The position numbers and the translations under genes were made by a program. Below the pieces are notes generated by a model, which searched no databases, had not been told where the DNA came from, and saw only the letters and a list, made by a program, of their open reading frames with translations. 64,000 nt of DNA. Source: Petrosia ficiformis. Taxonomy: Eukaryota; Porifera; Demospongiae; Haplosclerida; Petrosiidae. Shown here piece after piece: positions 35,358 through 46,200 of this stretch. The number at the start of each line of letters is the position of its first letter. Positions within the stretch are counted from its first letter, which is position 1. The DNA lies in the NCBI GenBank assembly GCA_947044365.1, contig OX345640.1, positions 7,364,410 to 7,428,409 on the forward strand, read 5' to 3'.

Positions 35358-35425
35358 CTGAAAAAAATTGTAGTGCTTTGTATTACTTTGCCACCTAGGC
35401 GAGGGTCCCGTCCCAACAGCACTCG
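35358..35425. mobile_element. 68-bp insertion with 18-bp target duplication
   Basis: The 18-mer TTAAGTAAAATGCAAACA stands at 35340-35357 and again at 35426-35443. The inserted 68 bp runs from CTGAAAAAAATTG to AACAGCACTCG. The segment after Death gene 1 (about 31711-31730) has a single copy without insert. Its TATTACTTTGCCAC word recurs at the right end of the 49600-50412 insertion. Confidence 0.75.
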
Positions 35426-35443
35426 TTAAGTAAAATGCAAACA

Positions 35444-36195
35444 TCATTATTTATATGTAGATATAACACACTGTATGGTTGTTATATAAAATTGGAATTG
35501 AACCACTGTGATATTTGCACTATATATCACGATAATTAAACACAAAAATAGTGATTTCAGCAGTATCACCCTGGCTTACTATACCTATAACATTACTGGT
35601 AGTCAAAAATTAGAATTAATTATATGCATGTACATACTAGCATACATTACAACAAGAATGTAACACTATATTACAGTATAATACCTTCAGAAATACAATT
35701 TATATACCAGGAGCATTAGCACCACTCTTTAAAGAAGATCTATTAATAGTTGTTTATGACTTCACATCATATGTGCTCAGCAGTGTTTGGGTGTGACTCC
35801 CAGGGCATGTTTCATAACAATGCAGTCACAGTAAAGACCAGCCCTTGCTGAGCTTCAAAATCTGGTCACAACTACTAATTATAAATGGATCTGGAACATG
35901 CAAAAACAGTGGCGTAACTACATTGAGGCAGAGAAGACAAATCCCTCCTCGCTTTATTGTGAGGCACTCCCTCTTAAAAGTCATATAATGATGCAAACCT
36001 TTGTAAACAATATGTTTCCTTCAACATCATCAGACACAATGCAAAGTGAGGATAGGATTTGATTCTATCTTTGCATCAGCTGCATTGAGTTTCACCATTC
36101 AGTTTCCAGAGTTGTATTACAATGCAACAAACACAATGTAACACTTTGCATCATTATGTGAACCCAGCCTAACATATATATAGATATATACATAT
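35444..36195. other. duplicated flank, then no recognised feature
   Basis: 35444-35860 continues the duplicated Death-gene segment (matches about 31730-32560 minus the MITE). At 35908 CAGTGGCGTAACTAC resembles a hAT terminus, but no partner end was found. The rest is unassigned. Confidence 0.4.
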
Positions 36196-36427
36196 GAGCC
36201 TGTGAAAGCTAAAACCCACCTAAGGGTGAAAATTTTCAAAATTGAGTTTTTAACTTAAACTAAGTCTACACGACAACAAACCCAAAAGTTGAATTTAGTA
36301 AATGAGTATACTATAATATTATTTTATGAAATATGAAAACAAAAAGATGAATAATTAAATTCTGTGGTTTCTAGAAAACCAAGGTTAAAGTTCAAGCATG
36401 CAGTAGTAAGCAAAAAATTAATGTAAA

Positions 36428-37993
36428 TCACTGTTCCATTGGAGGCGGACATAAGACATCCCTAAACTCTGGTAAGACATACTCTCTGACCTCATCATAG
36501 AGGTACTTAGCTCTGGCCGTAGAAAGTCCTGGTGGCAATAATACTGGAGGTAAGTTGTCCTGCTCGAATCCATCACATCTAACACCTAGTTTAAGCAAAT
36601 TAAACTGTGTTTCACTATCATCACATGCACAACGAGTAAAAACAATTCCAGGGGATTCCTTGTTAAAACGAAAATGATGAACTTTTCTTATTCCAGGAAA
36701 TGGTCTAAATTTTGAAGACAGAAAACTGTCCCATTCCCTCCATTCCCAATTGTATAGCTGTGTAGAGTTACACTTGGCTGAAAGGTCTATAGTACACTTA
36801 AGATGATCCATGGTGTCACAGTCGGATGATGTATAGCGCTTCTTTAACAAACCAAAGCATGAATCGACCATACATCGTGTATGCCCCACTCTCATAAATG
36901 ATAAAATTATTTCATCATTGAAACCAACTAACGTACGCCACATGAAGTAGGCCAAAACGGTTTTATTTGTATTTTGTCCTACACAATTGTCAGCATGAAA
37001 GTGACAGATGGGCTCTTGCTTGGTGTGGACTTTTAAGTAATGATGAATCATAGATATCACACAATTGGGTCCATGGGATTTCGATCCATTAATGCCTATC
37101 GTCTCTTTTTCATTGAAAATGTAATTCATTTGGTGAGGTTGGGCATTGCAAATACCAAACATTTGTACACGCATAGGTACCTTGTAGTATAGAGGACCAA
37201 CCTGACGAGCATGGTAAGGAAGAAAAACTTGCTGGGCAAAATCAAAGGTTAAATGTATGAATTTAGGGATGCCGTCACCTGCAGCTATACTAGCCTCTTT
37301 AGATTTTTCAATAGCTGCTAAGTATGCATCACGTTCCTTTTGTGCTATACTTAGGTGTGCAGAAAACTTATCCAGTAGATGTTCTTTTTCATTCTCGGAC
37401 ACAGCTCGTTGAATAGCAATGTGAAAATTTTTACATGCCTGACATACATCTGTCCGTGGTGTCATGAACACAATATGTGGTACACATTGATGCCAAGCAT
37501 CAATAAAACTTCGATATTGCATGTAAGGCTTTCCTTTCTCAGTACATGCATCCTGATAGTATTTATGAACTATTTTGTGATTTTGATGAGCAGGGAGATA
37601 AGTAGGTGCTTGATTGGCTCTACCACGAGGAGCAGCTGGCTGAGGAAGGCCAAATACAGTAGAATAATTCTTAATAAATGTAATAGCATCTGCAACAACA
37701 TCAAAGGGATACGCATTATATGCTTTATGGCCTTTTGAACCATGCTCACGAGGCACAGGTCCAATTTCCATCAAATGCTTCCTAAGACTGCAAAAAGTAA
37801 ACTCCCCCAAACAATGAAGAAAACAAAATGCCTTTTGACAAACAATTCGATGATCGAATGCATATGTAGCAGTAGTCCTCCTCTTTTTAGCTGGTTTAGA
37901 GGAGCGAGCATGGGAAACAGTAGAAGGGTCTCGGATTAACAGCTGTAGTTTTCCAAACAAAAACATATCACGCTCAGTTTTTGAAAGTTCCAT
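36428..37993 (-). CDS. RNase H-fold / DUF7869-type transposase-like protein (521 aa)
   Basis: Intact 521-residue ORF. The N-terminal third is basic (KPAKKRRTT) and includes a cysteine pair CQACKNFH (about residue 190), possibly part of a zinc-binding region. The core has LTFDFAQQ, then CHFHADNCVGQNTNK and SFMRVGHTRCMVDSCFG. The D..DN..GQN..GHT series is what I associate with the DUF7869 family, whose fold resembles DDE/RNase H integrases (recollection, not a search). It lies centrally within inverted repeats at 36196 and 38600, so transposase is the simplest role. A likely acceptor TTTCAG lies about 25 bp upstream of the ATG in the same frame, suggesting a spliced N-terminal exon (see 38100-38348). 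Confidence 0.72.
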   Translation of the reverse strand: MELSKTERDMFLFGKLQLLIRDPSTVSHARSSKPAKKRRTTATYAFDHRIVCQKAFCFLHCLGEFTFCSLRKHLMEIGPVPREHGSKGHKAYNAYPFDVVADAITFIKNYSTVFGLPQPAAPRGRANQAPTYLPAHQNHKIVHKYYQDACTEKGKPYMQYRSFIDAWHQCVPHIVFMTPRTDVCQACKNFHIAIQRAVSENEKEHLLDKFSAHLSIAQKERDAYLAAIEKSKEASIAAGDGIPKFIHLTFDFAQQVFLPYHARQVGPLYYKVPMRVQMFGICNAQPHQMNYIFNEKETIGINGSKSHGPNCVISMIHHYLKVHTKQEPICHFHADNCVGQNTNKTVLAYFMWRTLVGFNDEIILSFMRVGHTRCMVDSCFGLLKKRYTSSDCDTMDHLKCTIDLSAKCNSTQLYNWEWREWDSFLSSKFRPFPGIRKVHHFRFNKESPGIVFTRCACDDSETQFNLLKLGVRCDGFEQDNLPPVLLPPGLSTARAKYLYDEVREYVLPEFRDVLCPPPMEQ

Positions 37994-38099
37994 GATATTC
38001 AGCCTAAAATCTTTAACTTCTGAAACAGAGAACTGCTATCACAACAACCACACCCCTTCTAAAATTCAGCAGTTATTTTTGCTTCCTCTTCATCAACCA

Positions 38100-38348
38100 T
38101 TAAGTATTATCTGGTAAAGATGATTTTGAAGGTACAGTCATTTGGTTGACTTCGTGCCTAGTAGAAGAATCATCGTCACTAAGTGATAACACTTCATCTC
38201 CATCCGAACCATCAGCAGTACACTGGAAATTTTCCTCCTCTTCTATCAAACTACTACCATAAAAATCAGCTTCTTCAATTCTTATTTGTTCCAATACTTC
38301 CAAATCAGTCAAAATAGAATTAGCCAGCCCTTCACTTGAAGTAGCCAT
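38100..38348 (-). CDS. acidic 82-aa ORF, possible first exon of the transposase
   Basis: Begins MATSSEGLANSILTDLEVLE and is strongly acidic and serine-rich at its centre. It lies inside the same inverted repeats, same strand, about 100 bp upstream of the transposase-like ORF; the gap has a TTTCAG acceptor near 38015. A GT donor close to its end (AATG|GTTGAT) would permit splicing, but this is unproven; it could instead be a separate small protein. Confidence 0.45.
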   Translation of the reverse strand: MATSSEGLANSILTDLEVLEQIRIEEADFYGSSLIEEEENFQCTADGSDGDEVLSLSDDDSSTRHEVNQMTVPSKSSLPDNT

Positions 38349-38620
38349 GTGTACTATACTTTCAAAAATTAATTATCATTAATTTTAATAAAATTTGTGT
38401 TGCCTAGCAACAGTTAATATCACATCAATAAAGTGTATGATAATTGGGCAATAAAATTTCACATAAAGCAAGAGGAGGGATAGTGCATTTTTAAAATAGG
38501 TTAAACAGAAAACATCAAATTTTGACCCTATTCATGAAATATCAATGCCACTACACTTCTTAAAATTCACCTTAACGTAGGTTTTAGCATTCACAGGCCC
38601 ATATATATATAATATATACC

Positions 38621-38734
38621 ATGTTTCAGAGGTCTATATGCGTTATATAAACCTGCCACGAGGTAAGATATCACCCGAGGGTGATATCATCCAAGTTGGC
38701 AGATTTATATAACGCATATAGACAGATGAAACAT
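38621..38734. repeat. hairpin 1 of three
   Basis: ATGTTTCA, GTCTATATGCGTTATATAAA and CTGCCA are mirrored by TGGCAG, TTTATATAACGCATATAGAC and TGAAACAT. An inner hairpin GATATCACCCGAGGGTGATATC sits at the centre. Near-perfect. Confidence 0.85.
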
Positions 38735-38756
38735 GTTATATCTGATATATTATAGA

Positions 38757-38932
38757 ACGAGATTCATACCTTGGATTGTCCTGCAAGAGATTGTCATTGA
38801 GTCCGTAAGAAATTGCTGTCGAGTTCACAAGGTTGATATTTTAAAATATCAACCTATTTTGAGGTTTATATGAGAAATATAAACTTACACGCCCCATAGA
38901 AATGTATGGGCTATGAATCTCATTATAAGATA
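38757..38932. repeat. hairpin 2 of three
   Basis: Outer arms ACGAGATTCATACC and GGCTATGAATCTCAT with an internal perfect palindrome GGTTGATATTTTAAAATATCAACC in two halves around 38841-38864. Starts only about 20 bp after hairpin 1. Confidence 0.6.
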
Positions 38933-38984
38933 TATTATATATATATATATATATATAATATATATATGTATATTATATATATAT
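38933..38984. repeat. (AT)n microsatellite
   Basis: AT-dinucleotide tract separating the second and third hairpins. Confidence 0.85.
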
Positions 38985-39124
38985 AGTATGCTAATAAGTC
39001 CTATATACAAAATATAGGACCTAAGTTTTGTGTCCGAGGATGTGATATAGCCCAAGCCTGCGAGGGCTATATCACATCTGAGTACACAAACAAGGGTCCT
39101 ATATTCAGAACCTATTAGCATACT
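38985..39124. repeat. hairpin 3 of three
   Basis: AGTATGCTAATA, TATAGGACC, GATGTGATATAGCCC are mirrored by GGGCTATATCACATC, GGGTCCTATATT and TATTAGCATACT, with loop AAGCCTGCGA. Confidence 0.85.
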
Positions 39125-39928
39125 GTATGCAATATATTGTATGATGGTGACATCGTGTTTTCGATGATACCGTCACAAACTCTCACCACGTCTGTTTGAC
39201 CATGCGCAGTTGTACCATGTGTTGTGTTTTTTTGTTCAAAGAAAGAGGGGAGAAAGCTTTGTGCAGGATCCCTTTGAATCTAAGAGTATTGACATGGATG
39301 AGAATAATAGTCCACATCAAAGAAAAAGATTTTCATTGTCGCTATCTAATAATTGTGAAATATTTTCAGTTTCTACATCAGAATATAAAAAGTACATCTT
39401 GCTGATTTGAAACCAAAGTTTACAGTCTTTGCTAAACCCAATAACCTATTATAATTACTTTTTTTCCACTTCTCTTATTTTTGTAGTGTCATCTAGATAA
39501 AACAGTAATTATTCATAGTTTCTATAAACTCATTACTTTCTGCCAGTACTCAAGTGCATGTTTTTATAACACACACCTACATGTACATGTACCTCACCCA
39601 TTAATTGCCCCAGTCCCTGGAATGACATAACTTCATTAACTACATAAATATGTCGTGTGTATGTGAGACAGACATTATATTAACCCTATCAAAAGGAATG
39701 ACATGTAATGTAATAACAGCTACATGTACATGTACATGTACATGTACATGTAGAATACACAGACATCAAGATAATGCTATTTATTATTACATATTTAATA
39801 TACAATAGACAAAAGTAATTGATTCCACTTGTGTATGCATGATACGACATAGGGATATTCTATATGTACATGTTGTATCTAGAACTATCTACATTGATGT
39901 GTGTTTTAAATTACATATCTCACTATAG
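39125..39928. other. upstream region of NLR-B
   Basis: No start exon for NLR-B is recognised. 39640-39710 repeats sequence found at 33105-33175 just upstream of Death-domain gene 2 (GTGTGTATGTGAGACAGACA, then TTATATTAACCCTATCAAAA). A run of CATGTA repeats lies at 39721-39752. Confidence 0.4.
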
Positions 39929-40225
39929 AAGATGAACTAAAAATGTTCCTGAAACCGTTACCTTACATGATCAAAGATCCAACACTATTTGCTGATATTC
40001 TATCTACTTATGGACTAATATCAAATGAAGTTAGGGATCAAGTCTCTGACTCAAGAGGATGTACCAATCATGTGTTCCTGAATTCATATATTGTTGAAGA
40101 GTTCATAACAACTAATAGAACCAGTCCACAAGAATCAGTTCAACAACTTGTCGTGTTACTGGAGAAAGACAAGAGTGTTCTTCTCAATATTTTTGACTTT
40201 CTTGATTCTATGAAAAACATATCAA
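39929..40225 (+). CDS. NLR-B exon: death-fold domain 1
   Basis: A 297-bp exon, acceptor CTATAG, donor GTAAGT. Core DPTLFADILSTYGLISNEVR is identical to NLR-A, while both ends (EDELKMFLKP and KSVLLNIFDFLDSMKN) differ strongly. Confidence 0.72.
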
Positions 40226-43200
40226 GTAAGTTTTGAAGGGAGAGGTGATTTCATACTCACTTTGTTTTATATCATCATAGTAAACACTTCTATACATTCC
40301 TATTCAATATAGTACAATTACTATTAGTAATATCTATTATAAGTACACAGGAAGTGATCAGTTTATTGTCAATATATAGATATGTCCACATATTGTTATG
40401 ATTGGTAATACCATTTACAATGCCATGGGCTGATTGTATATGGTTTGAGGACCCTACAAGCTTGCCATGTGTAGGTGAATGGTTATGGTAGTCTTATTGT
40501 GTTTTTGTGTCTGCTATAAAATAGTCATTCAATTTTTTTCCAAAAGGATAGTGTTGTACAGTAGGTTAAAGTGGCAAACAGCACTAACATATTATAATGT
40601 ATTTATAATTCAGTATTAGCTTATGTTTAAAACTAATAAGTGATTTAGTGTTAACAGTATCTTATGACAATGAGTTCCATAGAAATATAGAATGTATAAA
40701 AAATGATTATCTGAATGCATTAATTCTGAATGATTTACACCAAAAGGCTACATTATGAGAACTAGTACATGTATTGGAATAAGACAAAGCAGCTAATAGT
40801 TAAATGTAATTAGTGATATTTACTATTAAAAGCTACAATCATTAATAGTATCTATCTTATCTCATTTATAGTAAACAACTACAAGTGCTTATGGACTAGA
40901 GGAACTGAGATGAGGATGAATATCAAAATGGATACTGAAGATCAGGAAGATGAAAGGAACACTGACTTACCAGAGGAAGTGACTGAATTAGACAATTCTA
41001 TGGAACACATTATGGATGAAAATACCCGCATATCAATTATTAGTAAGATTTTAAATACATTATTAATAATAAAAGTCTTTACACAGTGGTGTACCGAAGC
41101 CCAGACCCACATGAATCTGGGCCCGGGCATCATGCTTAAAAGTACATGTAATTAACATATCAGAGGAGTGGTACTTTTCATACCACTCCCACATTTGATA
41201 AAAATAATTTGTATCAAGTTTGATTCTAATGTGAATACAAGTATAATGTACATACACACTATCAAGCTTCTGTATCATACTGGATAACATTGATATTGAT
41301 TACCAAACTACTCAATATTGTGTCAAAATATATATTACTGGTATCACTCATTACTAATAATTATATGTTCATAATAATTATAATTGTGTCTCACTATAGA
41401 AAATGGACTAGTAAGCTTGTGGACAATATCATCTTTCCGTTATCATCCTACTTATTTTGCTGATGAAATGTATAAACATGGACTAATACCAAATGAGGTT
41501 AAAGATGGTGTATATCGACTCTATGAAACAGGGAAAATAACTGATCACCACTTGAAATGTAGGATCCTTCAAGCAGTCAAAGATTTCATTGCAACCAATG
41601 AAAGAGAAAACGTTCAACAGGTTATCCGGATGAACTTCAAATTGTGGTACAAGTTTGCGGAATTTGGAATTTACTCGAGAAACAACTTCTACGGAATTGA
41701 AGCCATGAAAGACGACCTATGTAAGTTACTTTGTGTAAGAGGGAAGGGGATGGGTTTAATATATAATGTATATAGTACTACCAGTACTAATTCTACTAGT
41801 ATCTCTATCTCATAAGTTATAAATCATTAATTATTATTTTACATTTATCTTCTATCTCATTTTAGTGAACAACGGCTTATGGTCCAGAGAAGTTGAGATG
41901 CATATGAATAATAGAATATATATTGATGAGGAAGATGAGAGGAATATTGAGGATAATGAGATTCCAGAGGAAGATACCAATTTGACAAATGACAAACAAG
42001 CAACTGAATCAGATGATTCTAGAGTACAATACTCAATGGATGAAGAGTCCTGTAGATCAATTATTAGTATGTTTATAATTATAATATTTAGTATTACATT
42101 GTATGAACCAAACTATTAATGAATTAATAGTTATCAGGTCACAATTAATCTATTATGTGTGAAGAGCAAGGGACCATGGTAGACTACAGCCTACTCTTAG
42201 AAAGTTGTAATGCAGTATTTCAATTTTAAAATAAATAATTTACAGCTTCCAGTATTCAGCTTCAAATCGACCATTTTGGGTGGGGTTGGAGGGTTGCAAG
42301 TGCTAAATAAACCACACCCATCATGAATAATTAATTAGATGTAGGTTAACATTTTGGCCCCTTTTCTTTGCCTATCTTCACCACTATCTTCACAACATAA
42401 ATACCTACACTGCTATTTAAAGAAAAAAACGTCAAAAAGCTGTATTTATGTAGGGTTATATGGAAGTGGTATTGGTCCTTGTTAATTTCCAGTGTTAGTA
42501 CCATCCTGAACTTGTTCACAAGCCTTTTTGGTGTTTTCATATTCCTACATCTTCTTTCGTGCATTTTTATTGAAAACATTTTTTTTTGTAATGTATTCAT
42601 TTGCTCTTGTTCTTATAGGAATGTTTGAAGCACATTCTTACAATACAACTAAACATATGGAAAGTGATCCTAACAGATTTGCTGTTTACCTGTGTGCTCA
42701 AGCAATGATTCCTACATCATTGAGGAATGATATACACACAACTACTGGTGTGTCTTCATTTGATAAAGCAAGCAAGATTCTTCAGGAAATACAAAGGAAT
42801 ATTGAATTTAATCCAACAAACTGCCTGAAATTCGTCCTGTTAATGATACATTATGATCAACACAATATCTCTAGTTATGGAAAGACACTTAAAGAAGAAT
42901 TAGGTAAGTCAATGATTCATTATTGGCAATTTCTTGATGTAACCATTTGGTACTATAAATAAAAACGCATTCACCTCTTTAAATATAGAACCACAACAAA
43001 CCCTAACAATGATACTGCCCAAAACACCCTCTAAAATAGTTTTAATGACAATATTTTATGGAGACCTCATTAAATCACACAAAGCTGAATAATATAAGAG
43101 CTATGTGACTTTAAAACTGGTTTCATATGCCTTTGGCAGAGTTTGTTCTATGACTAATCAAAACTGTCCTAGCATTACACATCTTATTGGTTGAAATAAT

Positions 43201-46200
43201 TCTAATTTGCCAAAGTGCTCCAACTACACTAGTTAGCTTATCAAAAAGAAAGAGGGCCTATACGCTAGATTAAGTTAAATCTTATTGAAATCAATAATTT
43301 TAATAATACTAATCCACTTCACCAACCCGTCCAGATTTTCATTTCTACACTGTTGTTAGGTTACAGTGTCATTCATATTAGCAACAAGACAAATATTATT
43401 TTCATTTAGTACATGATAAATATCCACTGCCAATATGAATCACTAAATTATTTTGTATATAACTTATTAACCTCTTACCTGGGCTCCTTGCAGTAGATGT
43501 GGTTACATCTACTCTGTGGTCTTCACTTGGCTGTCACAGCCTGTCAGTGACTACTCGTCATAATGATGAGGAGTCTGGATGGGTGTGTAACCACACCTTA
43601 GACTCCACCTCTAAGTATGAGTCACTCCCAACAATGGTAAAGCCGATTGTGGGAGTGACCTTTGAGGCGGAGCCTCGGGGGCCCAGAAAAAATGTATTTA
43701 TTTCCCCAGAATATTAATTGTTTCTTCTAGTCCTCTCTTCCACTGAAAATATGTGTATTTCAAATAAAGTAACATTAAAGGATAGTCATAATAGTATGCA
43801 GTGAGTAGTTATGTGCATTCCGAAAAATAGTTCTATAAGCTAAACCGTCTCTTGCCTGCATGAGTTTGTCACTTTGATACTAGCCTATGTGAGAAGGAAC
43901 TGAGAGTCTCTCTTGGGGTCTGGATGTACAGCTGGTAGGCTTCAGACTGCCATCGTCCCAGCATCTTAATAATATGCGCAGGTATACCTGCATTTGCTGC
44001 GGCAGTTGTTGCCCCAATACGAAAGCTGTGGCCTGAGTAAGCGCTCGGGTCTATGTTGGCCTGCCTTAGAGCCTCTCCACCTTCCTGATAAACATGTCCT
44101 TTGTGAGTGGAGTGGTATCCTGCATAATAAACAGTGGGCCGTCATGTGATGGTCGTGAAGCCAGATAGTTAAGTAGCGCTGCCACTGGGCATACAATTGA
44201 CTCTAAGGTAAATGGAAACTCCTTTCCCAAATGGGTCTGTTTTGGCTCTTCTCAGAAACACCCTCATGACTGACGGTGAAATGTGTGAGTCCACTGATGC
44301 CATGATTGAAGGGGAATTAGGGTTGGTTGCCGTAAACTCCCCTGACCTCATGAAACCAAAAAATCCTGTGCAGCAGGCTGGCCATAGCAGGCATGCCTCA
44401 TAAGTATTCTTGAGAGGGCCTTCTGACCATACAGTGTACAAGCTATGTAAAATTTCAGCTGTGATTGGTAGACGGACTCGCTTACTAGTGCAGTCACCTG
44501 ACCGTCTGATTCCTTTGATCACATATTGAAGACGCGGCCACTCACACCTATGTATTGCAGCAAACCCTGCTGCAATCTGTAGATGACGCACAGCTGACAT
44601 GTATGCACTAATGGACTGAGGGGACAGCCCCTGTTGTGCTAGATGCACTGCGAACAAACATGTTGAATATTCAGACAATGGCAGTGGTGGAATGTTGATA
44701 TTCTGACAGAAGACCAGATACCTTTGTTTTGCTGACTTATAGGTTCTCATGGTTGACGGTGACAGACCTCTTGCAAAGTACATAAGAACATCTCCCTCCA
44801 ACTTGGAGATGTCCAAGTCTGAGTCGGGCCTAGGACCATTGTGAGAAGAGGGTGTGGTATTGGTGATGGACACTGCTGGGCCTGTGGATAAATAGAGTGA
44901 AATTCACTACTACGGTTCCTTGAAAGGGCATCTGCTGCTGTGTTCATTTTCCCGGGTACATGCTGGGCAACATGTTCAAATTTGAAATGGGCTTCAAAAA
45001 AGAACAAACACCTAAGTAAGTGCATAATATGGGGGTCTTTGGCTGACCGTGCTGTCAGTACATTTACTACTGCCAAATTGTCTGAGAGGAAGGACACGCG
45101 GTGGCCTTCCCATCTACTACCCCAGATTGCTGCACCCACTACCAGAGGGAGCATCTCTTTAACAGCAATGTTTACGCACTGCCATGACTGAGGCCACTGA
45201 ATTTGAAACCAACAAAGGGAATCTTTTTCGAATGCTCCGCACCCCCATGAGCCTGATGCATCAGCTACAATACAGGTATGACACAACTTCGCTGATAGAT
45301 AAGAAATACCATTCCACCCTTGAAGAAAGGCAGACCACCAAGCAATATCGGCTCGGCATTGGACATTAAGTCGAACTTTGTGAAAAGGCCGTTTTGGAAT
45401 CTTTGTGGCTTCAATAAGGTGGCGAGTGAAAGTGCGGCCTGGTCTGACAACTGTTGCTGCATGACCAAGGTGCCCCAATAGTACTTGGAGCTGGTGTTTG
45501 GTTGCACACTTTTTCCTAGTCCATCCATCCACTATGCCTTGAAGGCGTATTAATTTCTGCCTGGGAAGACGGATCTCCTGCTCCACCGTGTCTAATTGTA
45601 TGCCAAGGAAAGTTATGGTGGTTGATGGTCCTTCTACCTTCTGTAGTGCTACCGGTAGCCCCAGGCTTGTGCACAGGGGAAGAGCAATACCCAGAGCCTC
45701 TGCTACAGCTGATGCCGTTGCAGCACAAAAGAAAAAGTCATCTAGGTAGTGTAGCACATTTCCTATTCCTTGACATATCATCGCCCATGCAAGGGCATCT
45801 GCCACTGCAGTGAAAACTTTTGGTGCAGATCTGAGCCCAAAGGGGAGAGCAAGATCACAGTAGACACTCCCCTGCCATTCTATTCCCAAGAGAGGTTGGT
45901 CATGGGGGTGGACTGGCACCATCCTGTAGGCACTCTTTAGGTCCAACTTGGCCATAAACGCCCCTTTCCCTAGTTGGTTGACCATTGCAGCTGCCTGGTC
46001 TACAGATGCATACTACAGCGAACAGAGCCCAGGGTGGATACCATCGTTAACACTGTGCCCTTGTGGAGATGACAAGTCAACAATTAGCCTGAATTTACCT
46101 GGCTGATGGGGCTTGGGGATAATTCCGATAGAACTGGTGTGTACTGCTGTGATCTCTGCTGGAGATGTTATCTGTCGCAGTTTGCCTGCTGCTATTTCCT

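Larger units (their letters stand above)
36196..38600 (-). mobile_element. DNA transposon with TIRs encoding a DUF7869-type protein
   Basis: The left end GAGCCTGTGAAAGCTAAAAC followed by CCACCTAAGGGTGAA pairs with the right end read in reverse, GGGCCTGTGAATGCTAAAAC followed by CTACGTTAAGGTGAA: imperfect inverted repeats of about 40 bp. Both ends are embedded in TATATA runs, so a TA-rich target is likely but its duplication cannot be measured. The only large ORF (36428-37993, -) fits as transposase. Size 2405 bp. Confidence 0.75.

Noticed and set aside
37379..37738. 119-codon plus-strand ORF
   Set aside because: Antisense of the intact transposase-like ORF.
39196..39410. Two overlapping plus-strand ORFs before NLR-B as candidate first exon
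   Set aside because: No phase-1 donor follows before the stop, and no equivalent is seen for NLR-A; composition is unconvincing.
43966..44196. 76-codon minus-strand ORF ending CAYY
   Set aside because: Wrong frame of the frameshifted tyrosine recombinase; the true frame over the same bases carries the HSFRIG box.
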